DNA from: Streptomyces sp. Q6
GTDB lineage: Bacteria; Actinomycetota; Actinomycetes; Streptomycetales; Streptomycetaceae
Direction of reading: 5' to 3'
DNA: 64,000 bases
Assembly (NCBI RefSeq): GCF_036967205.1
Contig: NZ_CP146022.1
Coordinates: forward strand, 6,200,001-6,264,000
In this document: positions 8,248 through 17,232 of the stretch, in pieces
How the letters are laid out: each line of letters starts with the position of its first letter
Numbering within the stretch: position 1 is the stretch's first letter
Notes under the pieces: model-generated
The model's input: the letters and a program-made list of their open reading frames with translations, nothing else
The model's database searches: none
What the model was told of the DNA's origin: nothing
Position numbers and translations under genes: made by a program

Positions 8248-10083
8248 ATGACCCGTCCCAGACCCCTGCCCGTACGCGGACGTCTGCGCCGCGCACTGCT
8301 GACCGCGCTCACGGCCGCCGCGCTCACCGCGACCGGCCTCACCGCGCTCGGCCCCGCCGCCCACGCGGCCGACACCGACCTCGCCCGCAACGGCGGCTTC
8401 GAGTCCGGCCTGGACGGCTGGACCTGCACGGCGAACACCGGCGCCACCGTCAACTCGCCCGTCCACAGCGGCAGTTCGTCGCTCCGGGCGACCCCGACCG
8501 CCGCCGACAACGCCCAGTGCGCCCAGACGGTGACGGTGCGCCCCGACGCGACGTACACCCTCTCCGGGTACGTCCGCGGCAGTTACGTCTACCTCGGTGC
8601 GAGCGGCACCGGCACCACGGACGTGTCGACGTGGACCCCGTCGGCGACGGACTGGCAGCGGTTGACGACGACGTTCCGCACCGGCCCGGCCACCACCAAG
8701 GTCACGATCTACACGCACGGCTGGTACGGGACCCCGGCCTACCACGCCGACGACCTCACGCTCGTCGGCCCCGGCGCGCAGGCCCCGGTCCCGCCCGCGG
8801 CGCCCACGGGCCTCGCGACCGGCGCGGTCGCCTCCACGAGCGTCGCCCTGTCCTGGACCGCGGTCCCCGGCGCGACGAGCTACGCCGTGTACGTCAACGG
8901 CACCAAGTCCCGTACGGCGAGCGGGAACACGACCACCGTCACCGGCCTCACCGCCGCGACGGCGTACAGCTTCCAGGTCACGGCCCTCAACGACGCGGGG
9001 GAGTCCGCGAAGTCGACGGCGGTCACGGCCACGACGACCGAGGGCTCGCCGGGCGGCGGCTCCGCGGACCTCCCGGCCCACGCCCTGGTCGGCTATCTCC
9101 ACGCGAGCTTCGCCAACGGCGCCGGCTACACCCGGCTCGCCGACGTCCCCGACAGCTGGGACGTCATCGACCTCGCCTTCGGCGAACCCACCTCCACCAC
9201 CTCGGGCGACATCCGCTTCAACCGCTGCCCGGTGACCGAGTGCCCGAACGTCGAGTCGGACGCCGACTTCAAGGCGGCGATCAAGGCGAAGCAGGCGGCG
9301 GGCAAGAAGGTCCTGATCTCCATCGGCGGCCAGAACGGCCAGGTCCAGCTGACCACCACGGCGGCCCGCGACACCTTCGTCTCCTCGGTCTCGAAGATCA
9401 TCGACACCTACGGCCTCGACGGCCTCGACGTCGACTTCGAGGGCCACTCCCTGTCCCTGAACACCGGCGACACGGACTTCAAGAACCCGACCACACCCGT
9501 GATCGTGAACCTGATCTCGGCGCTGAAGACCCTGAAGGCCAAGTACGGCGACAGGTTCGTCCTGACGATGGCCCCGGAGACCTTCTTCGTCCAGAACGGC
9601 TACCAGTTCTACGGCAGCGGCAAGTGGGGCGGCCAGGACCCGCGCTGCGGCGCGTACCTCCCGGTGATCTACGCGATGCGCGACGCCCTCACCCTGCTGC
9701 ACGTCCAGGACTACAACTCGGGCCCGATCATGGGCCTCGACAACCAGTACCACTCCATGGGCGGCGCCGACTTCCACATCGCGATGACCGACATGCTCCT
9801 GACGGGCTTCCCGGTCGCGGGCGACGCCAACAACGTCTTCCCGCCCCTGCGCCCCGACCAGGTCGCGATCGGCATGCCCGCCTCGACCAACGCGGGCAAC
9901 GGCCACGTCACCCCCGCCGAGACGAACAAGGCCCTGGACTGCCTCACGAAGAAGACGAACTGCGGCTCCTACCCCACCCACGGCACCTGGCCGGCGCTGC
10001 GCGGCCTGATGACGTGGTCGGTCAACTGGGACCGCTTCAACAGCTGGGAGTTCCAGAAGAACTTCGACGCGTACTTCGGCTGA
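8248..10083 (+). CDS. Secreted chitinase, family GH18, with carbohydrate-binding and FnIII domains
   Basis: Extracellular chitin hydrolase, 611 residues. ATG 8248 is preferred over an in-frame GTG at 8215 because a GGAGG ribosome-binding site lies just before it. Order of parts: signal peptide ending AAHA (about residue 40); a beta-rich binding module (about 43-185, beginning LARNGGFESGLDGW); one fibronectin type III repeat (about 187-273); a glycine/serine linker; and the GH18 barrel (about 285-611). The catalytic motif DGLDVDFE spans residues 391-398, with Glu398 the expected proton donor. The dre operator upstream fits DasR-controlled, chitin-inducible expression. Its 3' end overlaps the convergent PAP2 gene by 47 bases. 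Confidence 0.95.
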   Translation: MTRPRPLPVRGRLRRALLTALTAAALTATGLTALGPAAHAADTDLARNGGFESGLDGWTCTANTGATVNSPVHSGSSSLRATPTAADNAQCAQTVTVRPDATYTLSGYVRGSYVYLGASGTGTTDVSTWTPSATDWQRLTTTFRTGPATTKVTIYTHGWYGTPAYHADDLTLVGPGAQAPVPPAAPTGLATGAVASTSVALSWTAVPGATSYAVYVNGTKSRTASGNTTTVTGLTAATAYSFQVTALNDAGESAKSTAVTATTTEGSPGGGSADLPAHALVGYLHASFANGAGYTRLADVPDSWDVIDLAFGEPTSTTSGDIRFNRCPVTECPNVESDADFKAAIKAKQAAGKKVLISIGGQNGQVQLTTTAARDTFVSSVSKIIDTYGLDGLDVDFEGHSLSLNTGDTDFKNPTTPVIVNLISALKTLKAKYGDRFVLTMAPETFFVQNGYQFYGSGKWGGQDPRCGAYLPVIYAMRDALTLLHVQDYNSGPIMGLDNQYHSMGGADFHIAMTDMLLTGFPVAGDANNVFPPLRPDQVAIGMPASTNAGNGHVTPAETNKALDCLTKKTNCGSYPTHGTWPALRGLMTWSVNWDRFNSWEFQKNFDAYFG

Positions 10084-10846
10084 GCGCCCAGGCCGTCGCG
10101 TACAGCAGCACCGTCGCGAGACACCAGCTGCCGATCACGTCGACCGGCCAGTGGTACCCCTGGCGCACGAGTCCCAGGCCTACGGCCGCGTTCACCACGA
10201 CGCAGCCGTAGGCCACCTCGCGTCGTCGCAGGAGCAGCGCGCACAAGCCGTACGCCACCGCCGCCGTCGCCGCGTGCCCCGACGGGTAGAAGCCCGTCTC
10301 GGGGGACATGGGCGGCGGTCCGGGGCGTGCGAGCAGGGCCTTGAGCGGGCCGACGAGGACGGGGACCAGGGTCATCGCCAGCAGGGGTGGCAAGAGCGCG
10401 CGCAGGTCACGGGTGCGCCAGGTGACGTACGCGAGGGCCGCGGCCAGGACCGGGAGGGCTACGGTCGGATTGCCGAGATCGGCGAAGAACTCCGCCGGGC
10501 CGGAGGGGATCGCACCGGTGCGGATCGCGTTCCCGACGCGTTCGTCCAGCGTCAGGAACGGGCCGTCGGCGGCCACCTGCCACGTCAGCGCGGAGAAGAG
10601 CAGGGCCGCGAGGACGGCGAGGAAAACGGCCGGGCGCCCCGGAGCAGGGGGGGTGGCTCCGGGGCGCCCGATCTGACCGGCGTGCCGCGCGCCCCGGGGG
10701 GTGTGGGGCGGGCGACCGTCCGATCGGTGAGGAGTTCCGGAGCCGGAAGCTCCGGGTGTGTGCGCGAGGGCACGACCAGGGCGAGGCTGGGGAGGCTCCG
10801 ACCCTGTATCGCCCGCAGTCCCCTGTGGGCGAGGTGTTTCTCTCAT
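10037..10846 (-). CDS. PAP2-family membrane phosphatase
   Basis: 269-residue membrane enzyme of the phosphatidic acid phosphatase type 2 superfamily. After a proline/arginine-rich N-terminal tail (about 70 residues) come five or six hydrophobic segments. The three PAP2 signature blocks are visible: KALLARP, FYPSGHA, and RQGYHWPVDV with its His and Asp. Likely substrates are lipid phosphates or undecaprenyl-type pyrophosphates; the sequence does not decide. The start at 10846 is the least secure part: there is no clear ribosome-binding site, and an upstream start (10915) or a shorter protein is possible. Confidence 0.8.
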   Translation of the reverse strand: MRETPRPQGTAGDTGSEPPQPRPGRALAHTPGASGSGTPHRSDGRPPHTPRGARHAGQIGRPGATPPAPGRPAVFLAVLAALLFSALTWQVAADGPFLTLDERVGNAIRTGAIPSGPAEFFADLGNPTVALPVLAAALAYVTWRTRDLRALLPPLLAMTLVPVLVGPLKALLARPGPPPMSPETGFYPSGHAATAAVAYGLCALLLRRREVAYGCVVVNAAVGLGLVRQGYHWPVDVIGSWCLATVLLYATAWALSRSTRRSSSGTPSC

Positions 10847-11037
10847 CTGCAGAAACCGTACGTCAGGCGTCGGGGGCGCGACAGCCGGTTGGGCAACAAG
10901 CCATCGGGCCCCCACACGTTCTTCACACGGCCCGACCGTTACCGCAGGTCACGGAATGGTTACCGGTTCAACCGTCGCGGTGACGGGTGGGCGAGGAGCC
11001 GCCCTCAGGGCCGTGGGAGTCCCGTTCGGAGTGCCCC

Positions 11038-12372
11038 TCAGAGAGCGGCGAACGCGCTCTCGATGATGTCGAGACCCTCGTTGAGGAGGTCCTGGCCGAT
11101 CACCAGCGGGGGCAGGAACCGCAGCACGTTGCCGTAGGTGCCGCAGGTGAGGACGAGCAGGCCCTCGGCGTGGCAGGCCTTGGCGAGGGCGGCGGCCGCC
11201 TCCGGGTTCGGCTCCTTGGTCGCCGGGTCCTTGACCAGCTCGATGGCGATCATCGCGCCGCGGCCGCGGATCTCGCCGATGGCCGGGAACTTCTCCTGCA
11301 TGGCGGAGAGCCGGGTCTTCATCGTCGACTCGATCTCCTTCGCCTTGGCGTTGAGGTCGAGCTCCTTCATCGTCTCGATGGCGCCGAGCGCACCGGCACA
11401 GGCCACCGGGTTGCCGCCGTACGTGCCGCCGAGGCCGCCCGCGTGCGCGGCGTCCATGATCTCGGCCTTGCCGGTCACGGCGGCGAGCGGCAGACCGCCC
11501 GCGATGCCCTTGGCCGTCGTGATCAGGTCCGGGACGATGCCCTCGTCCTCGCACGCGAACCACTGGCCGGTGCGGCAGAAGCCGGACTGGATCTCGTCCG
11601 CGACGAAGACGATGCCGTTGTCGGCGGCGAACTGGCGGATCGCGGGCAGGAAGCCCTTCGCGGGCTCGATGAAGCCGCCCTCACCGAGCACCGGCTCGAT
11701 GATGATCGCGGCGACGTTGTCGGCGCCGACCTGCTTGGTGATCTGGTCGATCGCCTGGGCGGCGGCCTCCGGGCCGGCGTTCTCGGGACCGGTCGGCCAG
11801 CGGTAGCCGTAGGCCACCGGGACGCGGTAGACCTCGGGCGCGAACGGGCCGAAGCCGTTCTTGTACGGCATGTTCTTGCTGGTCAGCGCCATCGTCAGGT
11901 TCGTACGGCCGTGGTAGCCGTGGTCGAAGACGATGACCGCCTGGCGCTTGGTGTAGGCGCGGGCGATCTTGACCGCGTTCTCCACGGCCTCGGCGCCGGA
12001 GTTGAACAGGGCCGACTTCTTCGCGTGGTCGCCCGGCGTCAGCTCGGCGAGGGCCTCGGCGACCTCCACGTACCCCTCGTACGGCGTGACCATGAAGCAG
12101 GTGTGGGTGAACTCCTGCAGCTGGGCGCTCGCGCGGCGGACGACGGCCTCGGCGGACGCGCCGACCGAGGTCACGGCGATGCCGGAGCCGAAGTCGATCA
12201 GGCGGTTGCCGTCGACGTCCTCGATGATGCCGCGGTCCACGCGGGCGGTGAAGACCGGCAGCGTGGAGCCCACGCCCGCGGCGACGGCGGCCAGGCGGCG
12301 CTTCTGCAGCTCCTGCGACTTCGGGCCGGGGATGGCGGTGACGACGCGGCGCTCCTGCGGGATGTCGCTCAT
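11038..12372 (-). CDS. gabT: 4-aminobutyrate aminotransferase
   Basis: PLP enzyme moving the amino group of GABA to 2-oxoglutarate, giving succinic semialdehyde; cytosolic, 444 residues. The PLP lysine is in TTAKGIAGG, preceded by the cofactor-binding ADEIQSGFCRTG, both class-III aminotransferase hallmarks. The ATG at 12372 (MSDIPQERR) is chosen over one 18 bases upstream because AGGAG lies eight bases before it. It would take GABA made by the polyamine genes at 1-7 kb, with the aldehyde dehydrogenase at 17233 finishing the route to succinate. Two hairpins lie in its leader. Confidence 0.93.
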   Translation of the reverse strand: MSDIPQERRVVTAIPGPKSQELQKRRLAAVAAGVGSTLPVFTARVDRGIIEDVDGNRLIDFGSGIAVTSVGASAEAVVRRASAQLQEFTHTCFMVTPYEGYVEVAEALAELTPGDHAKKSALFNSGAEAVENAVKIARAYTKRQAVIVFDHGYHGRTNLTMALTSKNMPYKNGFGPFAPEVYRVPVAYGYRWPTGPENAGPEAAAQAIDQITKQVGADNVAAIIIEPVLGEGGFIEPAKGFLPAIRQFAADNGIVFVADEIQSGFCRTGQWFACEDEGIVPDLITTAKGIAGGLPLAAVTGKAEIMDAAHAGGLGGTYGGNPVACAGALGAIETMKELDLNAKAKEIESTMKTRLSAMQEKFPAIGEIRGRGAMIAIELVKDPATKEPNPEAAAALAKACHAEGLLVLTCGTYGNVLRFLPPLVIGQDLLNEGLDIIESAFAAL

Positions 12373-12411
12373 GCGGGGCTCCTGGTTCATGAGGCGGCGG
12401 GTTCACCGGGG

Positions 12412-12456
12412 CGGGAGCGAGTCCGTGGCTCGCTCCCGGACCCGGTTTCGCCGGGT
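12412..12456 (-). promoter_or_regulatory. Two tandem hairpins in the gabT leader
   Basis: A perfect 10-bp inverted repeat (CGGGAGCGAG 12412-12421, CTCGCTCCCG 12429-12438, 7-base loop) lies 40 bases upstream of the gabT start, and a 6-bp one (ACCCGG 12440-12445, CCGGGT 12451-12456, 5-base loop) directly follows. Both would be in the gabT mRNA leader if transcription starts further upstream, and could act in attenuation or mRNA stability, or as an operator. The rest of the 289-base gap (12373-12661) holds the divergent promoter area; I see no clear -35/-10 pair. Confidence 0.4.
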
Positions 12457-12661
12457 TGTACGGGGGTGTCCTCGCAGGTTAGGGGCGGGCGGGGCGGCCG
12501 GTCATGCTCCATGTGGGTGGGGTTGCGCGACGGCGTTGTCCGAGTTGGATACATGCATCCGCTGTCACACACCGGCCGACGAGGCCCACGAACTCCCGGT
12601 CCTGGCACTAGATTGAGCCCGGATCGACGCGGACGGACCGGCAGGTCAGGGGGCAGGAGCC

Positions 12662-15027
12662 ATGGACACCGAGGGCACGCACGGGACCCAGGACCCGGCA
12701 GGCGGGCGGCAGGCCGCACCGGTGCCGCGCCCCGCGAAGCCGCCCCGCCCGGCCGCCCCGCCGATGCCCCGGCAGGCGCCGGACGCCGCGCGGTCCTCGG
12801 TCGCTGAGTGGCTGTCGGTCCGCCGCCCGAAGACGGAACCCGGCGTGTGGCGCTTCGGCTACGTGCCCCGGCCGCCCCGGCGCGACGAGGCCGCCGTCGG
12901 ACGCAAGCTGCTCGCATGGATGGCGGGCTCCTTCCTGGTCGGCATGTTCCTGTGGAGCCTGTGGCGGCGCGGCACGCTCCCGTACCAGTGGACCCCGCTG
13001 AAGGTGTTCACGCCCGACGCCTGGTGGTGGCCGGGCACCACGAGCCCCCGCGACTCCAAGGCGTACGACGCGCTCATCGTCTACGAGGGGGTGTCCTTCG
13101 GCATCCTCGTCTTCCTGGTCGGCCGGTTCGGGGCCTGGGTGGAAGGCATCCGGCACTTCGTGATCCGGCGGCCCCAGCCCGCCCGCGCCGTCGTGGCGTC
13201 GGTCGCCGCGGTGGGCGTCCTGGTCTTCGTGTGGCCGGACGCGCTCGGGCTCGACTGGCGGCCGCTGCCGGTCGCCGACCCGGTCCTCTCCCTCGTCGTC
13301 CTGCTCACCGGCGGCTACGGCGTCTTCAAGGTCCCGGCCCTCACCTACCTCCTCTACGCCCTGATCACCCTGGGCGTGCTGTGGCCGTTCGCCCGGATCG
13401 GCGGCTGGCTGGAGGCCTGGTCGGGGCGGGCGCGCCGCTCGCGCGACGTCCCGCGCAGGCCCACCGCCGCGCCGCCCGCCCGCGCCCAGTGGGCCGAACT
13501 GCGCGCGGCGGGCCAGGACAAGGCCGCCGACGTGCTCACCGCCGAGGTCGTGAGCGGCCGCATGAACGACGTCGACTGCGTCCGCGTCACCCACGCCTGG
13601 CGCGCCGCCCGCTCCGGCGACCCGGACGCCTTCGCCGACACCGTGGTCCGCCAGGGCGCCGCCGCCTGGACGCACCCCTCGGGCCAGCGCGACCTGCCGT
13701 CCCGCGCCGCCACGCACGACCTGCTCGTCGGACAGGTGCGGATCGGCCGGTACGCGCGCGACGAACGCAACCCGTACGCGCTGCGCGGCATCGGCGCCGC
13801 CCTCGACCCGGGCGTCCTCGGCACCTCGCTGCTCGCCGTCGGGCCCCCGGCGCGGGCAAGACCGCCGGCGTGGTCCGGCCGGTCGTCGAGTCGCTCGCGC
13901 TCCAGGCGCTGACCGGACAGTGCGCGGTCCTCGTCGTCGGCGCGGCGGGCTCCGGGCTCGGCCCCGACGACATTTACGACGTCGTCGTGAAGCCGGGCGA
14001 CGCCTCCTCCGCGTACGACCTCGACCTGTACGCGGGCGCCACCGACCCGGACGAGGCCGCCGGATTCCTCGCGCAGGGCCTGGTCGGCGACCTGGAGGGC
14101 GTCGACACGCGCCGCGCCGCCACCGCGCTGGCCCAGCTGATCGGCCCGTACCACGCGGCCCACGGCCGTTTCCCCTCCGTACCGGTGCTGCGCGAACTCC
14201 TGGAGGGCGAGCCCGACGCCCTCGCCGACCTCAGGGAACGCCTCACCGATGCCGCCCTGCGACGCGAACTCGACGCCCGAGCGCGGCAGTCCGGCACGGC
14301 GAGCGACCCGGGACCGATGCTCGCCGACCGGCTCGCACTGCTCGACCGGCCGGTGTTCGCCCGCTTCTTCGACCCGGGCGGCGAGGGCCGGCCGTTCTCG
14401 GTGCGGGCGCTCACGCACCACCCGGTGCGGGTCCGCGTCGACCTGCCCGAGCAGGGGCACGAGGAGGCGTCGCGGCTGCTCGCCCGGCTGCTGCTCGCCC
14501 AGTTCACCACCGTCGTACGCGGCCGCTCGGCCCGGTCCCACTTCGCCTGCCTGGTCCTCGACGACGCGGCGCGCACCGTCACCGCCGAGACGGTACGGGC
14601 GATCCAGCGGCTGCGGTCGCTGAACGCCGGGGTCGTGCTCGGGCTGCGCACCATCGGCGAGGTGCCCGAGACGTTGCAGGGACCGCTGTACGCGGCGGTC
14701 GGCTGCCGGATGGCGTTCTCCGGGGTCACCACCTGGGACGGGCGGCGGTTCGCCGAGGCCTGGGGCACCGAATGGGTGGAGACCGAGGAGGTCGCCCAGC
14801 ACACGGTCTTCGCCAACCAGCCGGTGACCAGGGCACTCCACAAGATGCGCAAGATGATCACGGGGAAGGCCGTGACGACCGACGCCGTGACCGTACGCAA
14901 GGTCGAGCGTGAACGCTGGTCGGCCTCCGACCTCGCCCACGCCGTGCCGCCCGGCCACGCTGTGCTCTCGCTCACCACGGTGCGCGGCGAGCACGCTCCA
15001 CCGCTGCTCGTGGACCTGCGGGGCTGA
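12662..15027 (+). CDS. Membrane-anchored VirD4/TraG-like ATPase (frameshifted as read)
   Basis: A coupling-protein-like ATPase that should be about 788 residues but is split as given: the frame from 12662 stops at 13912 while the homologous C-terminal part continues in another frame to 15027. One extra C in the C-run at 13844-13848 restores GPPGAGKT (Walker A, about residues 394-401) exactly at the break. The N-terminal half has a proline-rich tail and three or four membrane segments (about 80-270); the C-terminal half has Walker B CLVLDD (about 630-636) and the SLNAGVVLGLRTIGEVPE block typical of VirD4/TraG coupling proteins. There are no relaxase or mating-pore genes nearby, so this looks like a chromosomal orphan of unknown cargo. 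A homopolymer miscall is likelier than true loss. Confidence 0.72.
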
Positions 15028-15213
15028 GGCGACGTCTGAAGGTTGGCTGAGGATCCCAGGGGCGGGCTCCCGGAGTACGTACGGTGAGGCAGAATCGGCA
15101 CAGGGCGTTCATACGGACCGGCCAAAAGCTTCACATCCGGCTCCCGTCCGGGCGCCCGCGCCCGCTCCCCGCCACTGACCTGCCTGCACCCCCCCAGCAC
15201 ACTTGAAGGCCCC

Positions 15214-16902
15214 ATGCCGCCCACGCTCGCCTCGCTCGTCCACCACTCGGCGCTCAAGCTCACCGTGCGCGCGGGCGAGGAACGCCTGGACACCCCCGTC
15301 CGCTGGGCCCATGTCAGCGAGCTCGCCGACCCCGTCCCCTATATGGAGGGCGGCGAACTCCTCCTCATCACCGCCCTCAAGCTCGACGCCGACGACCCCG
15401 AGGCGATGCGGCGGTACGTGAAGCGGCTCGCCGGCGCGGGCGTCGTCGGGCTCGGCTTCGCCGTCGGCGTCAACTACGACGCCGTACCGGACGCCCTCGT
15501 GAAGGCGGCGCGGCAGGAGGGTCTCCCCCTGCTCGAAGTACCGCCGCGCACCCCCTTCATCGCGATCAGCAAGGCCGTCTCCGCCGCGATCGCCGCCGAC
15601 CAGTACCGGGCCGTCACCTCCGGCTTCGCCGCGCAGCGCGAACTGACCAAGCAGGCGCTGAACGAAGGCCCCGAAGGACTGCTCGCCGTCCTCGCCGCGC
15701 AGGTCGACGGATGGGCCGCGCTGTACGACGCGTCGGGCGCCGTCGTCGCCACCGCGCCCGAGTGGGCCGGGCGCAGGGCCGCCCGCCTGACCGCCGACGT
15801 CGAGCGGCTGCGGGAACGGCCCGCGCCCGCCAGCGCCGTCGTCGCCGGCGGCGCGGACGACCGCGTCGAACTCCACTCCATCGGTACGGGACGGCGGGCG
15901 CGGGCGGCCCTCGCGGTCGGCACGGCCTCCGCCCTCGGCACCGCCGAGCGCTACGCGCTCCACTCGGCGATCGCCCTGCTGACCCTCACCACCGAACGCT
16001 CGCGCGCGCTGTACGCCGCCGAACAGCGGATCGGCGCGGCGGTGCTGCGCATGCTGCTCGCCGGGGAGCCCGACCACGCGCGGGCCGTCGCCGGTGACCT
16101 GTACGGGGAACTGCTCGACGCGCCCTTCCGGATGGTGCTCGCGGAGGCGGCCACACCGCCGCCGAGCGGGGTCGCGGGCCCGGTGGTCCCGGCGTCCGGC
16201 ACGGCGTCGCTGCTCGCCGAGGCGGTGACCGGGGCGGGCGGCGATCTGCTGCCGGCCCTCGCCGACGTCGTCGAGTCCGCCGCCGCGCGGGCCGGCGAGG
16301 CCGTACTGGTCGTACCGGACGGCGAGCGGCTCGTGCTGCTCGTGGTCGACGGGGGCGCGGCGGCGGAGGCGTGCGGGCACTACGCGGAGGCGCTGGAGGC
16401 GACGCGGGTCGGCTCCGCCGGTTCCGGGGGCTCGGCGGGATCCGGGTCGGGTACTGGTTCCGGGTCCGGCGGGTCCGGGGACGAACTCGTCGTCGGCTTC
16501 TCGGCGCCGTCCGGGCCGATCGCCGCGGCGACCGCCTTCAAGCAGGCCGAGCAGGCGCTGTCGGTCGCGCGACGGCGCGGGCGCGTCCTCGTCGAGCACG
16601 AGGACGTCGTGGCCGGGTCCGTGCTGCCGCTGCTCGGCGACGACGCGGTGCGGGCGTTCGCGGACGGGCTGCTGCGGGCGCTGCGCGATCACGACGCGAC
16701 GGGCCGGGGCGACCTGGTCGCCTCGCTGCGGGCGTGGCTGTCGCGCCACGGGCAGTGGGACGCGGCGGCGGCGGATCTCGGGGTGCACCGGCACACGTTG
16801 CGGTACCGGATGCGCAGGGTCGAGGAGATCCTGGGGCGGTCGTTGGACGATCCGGACGTGCGGATGGAGTTGTGGCTGGCGCTGAAGGCGACCGGGGGGT
16901 GA
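15214..16902 (+). CDS. PucR/CdaR-family transcriptional regulator
   Basis: 562-residue cytosolic regulator. The N-terminal PucR domain (about residues 5-125, beginning LASLVHHSALKLTV) is followed by a GGDEF-like sensory middle and a C-terminal helix-turn-helix (about 495-550) with the usual motif DAAAADLGVHRHTLRYRMRRVEEI. A glycine/serine linker rich in GSG repeats sits near 16410-16480. PucR-type proteins control purine, amine or amino-acid catabolism in response to a metabolite. Its position directly upstream of the aldehyde dehydrogenase gene, and near gabT, suggests it activates GABA/polyamine use; that is inference. Confidence 0.88.
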   Translation: MPPTLASLVHHSALKLTVRAGEERLDTPVRWAHVSELADPVPYMEGGELLLITALKLDADDPEAMRRYVKRLAGAGVVGLGFAVGVNYDAVPDALVKAARQEGLPLLEVPPRTPFIAISKAVSAAIAADQYRAVTSGFAAQRELTKQALNEGPEGLLAVLAAQVDGWAALYDASGAVVATAPEWAGRRAARLTADVERLRERPAPASAVVAGGADDRVELHSIGTGRRARAALAVGTASALGTAERYALHSAIALLTLTTERSRALYAAEQRIGAAVLRMLLAGEPDHARAVAGDLYGELLDAPFRMVLAEAATPPPSGVAGPVVPASGTASLLAEAVTGAGGDLLPALADVVESAAARAGEAVLVVPDGERLVLLVVDGGAAAEACGHYAEALEATRVGSAGSGGSAGSGSGTGSGSGGSGDELVVGFSAPSGPIAAATAFKQAEQALSVARRRGRVLVEHEDVVAGSVLPLLGDDAVRAFADGLLRALRDHDATGRGDLVASLRAWLSRHGQWDAAAADLGVHRHTLRYRMRRVEEILGRSLDDPDVRMELWLALKATGG

Positions 16903-16940
16903 TCGCGGGGCGGCCGGGTGTGCGTTGTCCTCCGCGGGTG

Positions 16941-17093
16941 GGTGGGGGCTGGTCGCACAGTTCCCCGCGCCCCTGAAATGCCGGCGCTTCGCGCGCATCT
17001 CCCCGATGAAGGCTGAGCGGCGAAGCCGCTCGCCGCAGGGGCGCGGGGCTGTGTCACGAGCGGCCTCGCCGCGGGGCGCGACCAGCCCCCACC
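16941..17093. repeat. Nested long inverted repeat (Streptomyces intergenic palindrome)
   Basis: The 330-base gap 16903-17232 has no gene. It holds an outer perfect 16-bp pair (GGTGGGGGCTGGTCGC 16941-16956; GCGACCAGCCCCCACC 17078-17093). Inside is a second stem (CACAGTTCCCCGCGCCCCT from 16956; AGGGGCGCGGGGCTGTG 17037-17053, two-base bulge), and near the centre a GCGGCGAAGCCGC hairpin (17017-17029). The same central hairpin and CGCCCCTGAA arm recur at 50886-50929. It may serve as a terminator for the regulator gene and is probably a dispersed repeat family. Confidence 0.7.
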
Positions 17094-17232
17094 GAACCCG
17101 CACCCGACGACACTCCGAACCGGACAACAAGCGAGCCCGAACACTCCACCCCGGCCAGCCGTAATCGCCCGGCACCCCCCTAACGTGGACCCCGCAACAG
17201 CCCACGTACACGGAGAGGCCGGTAGAAGACAC

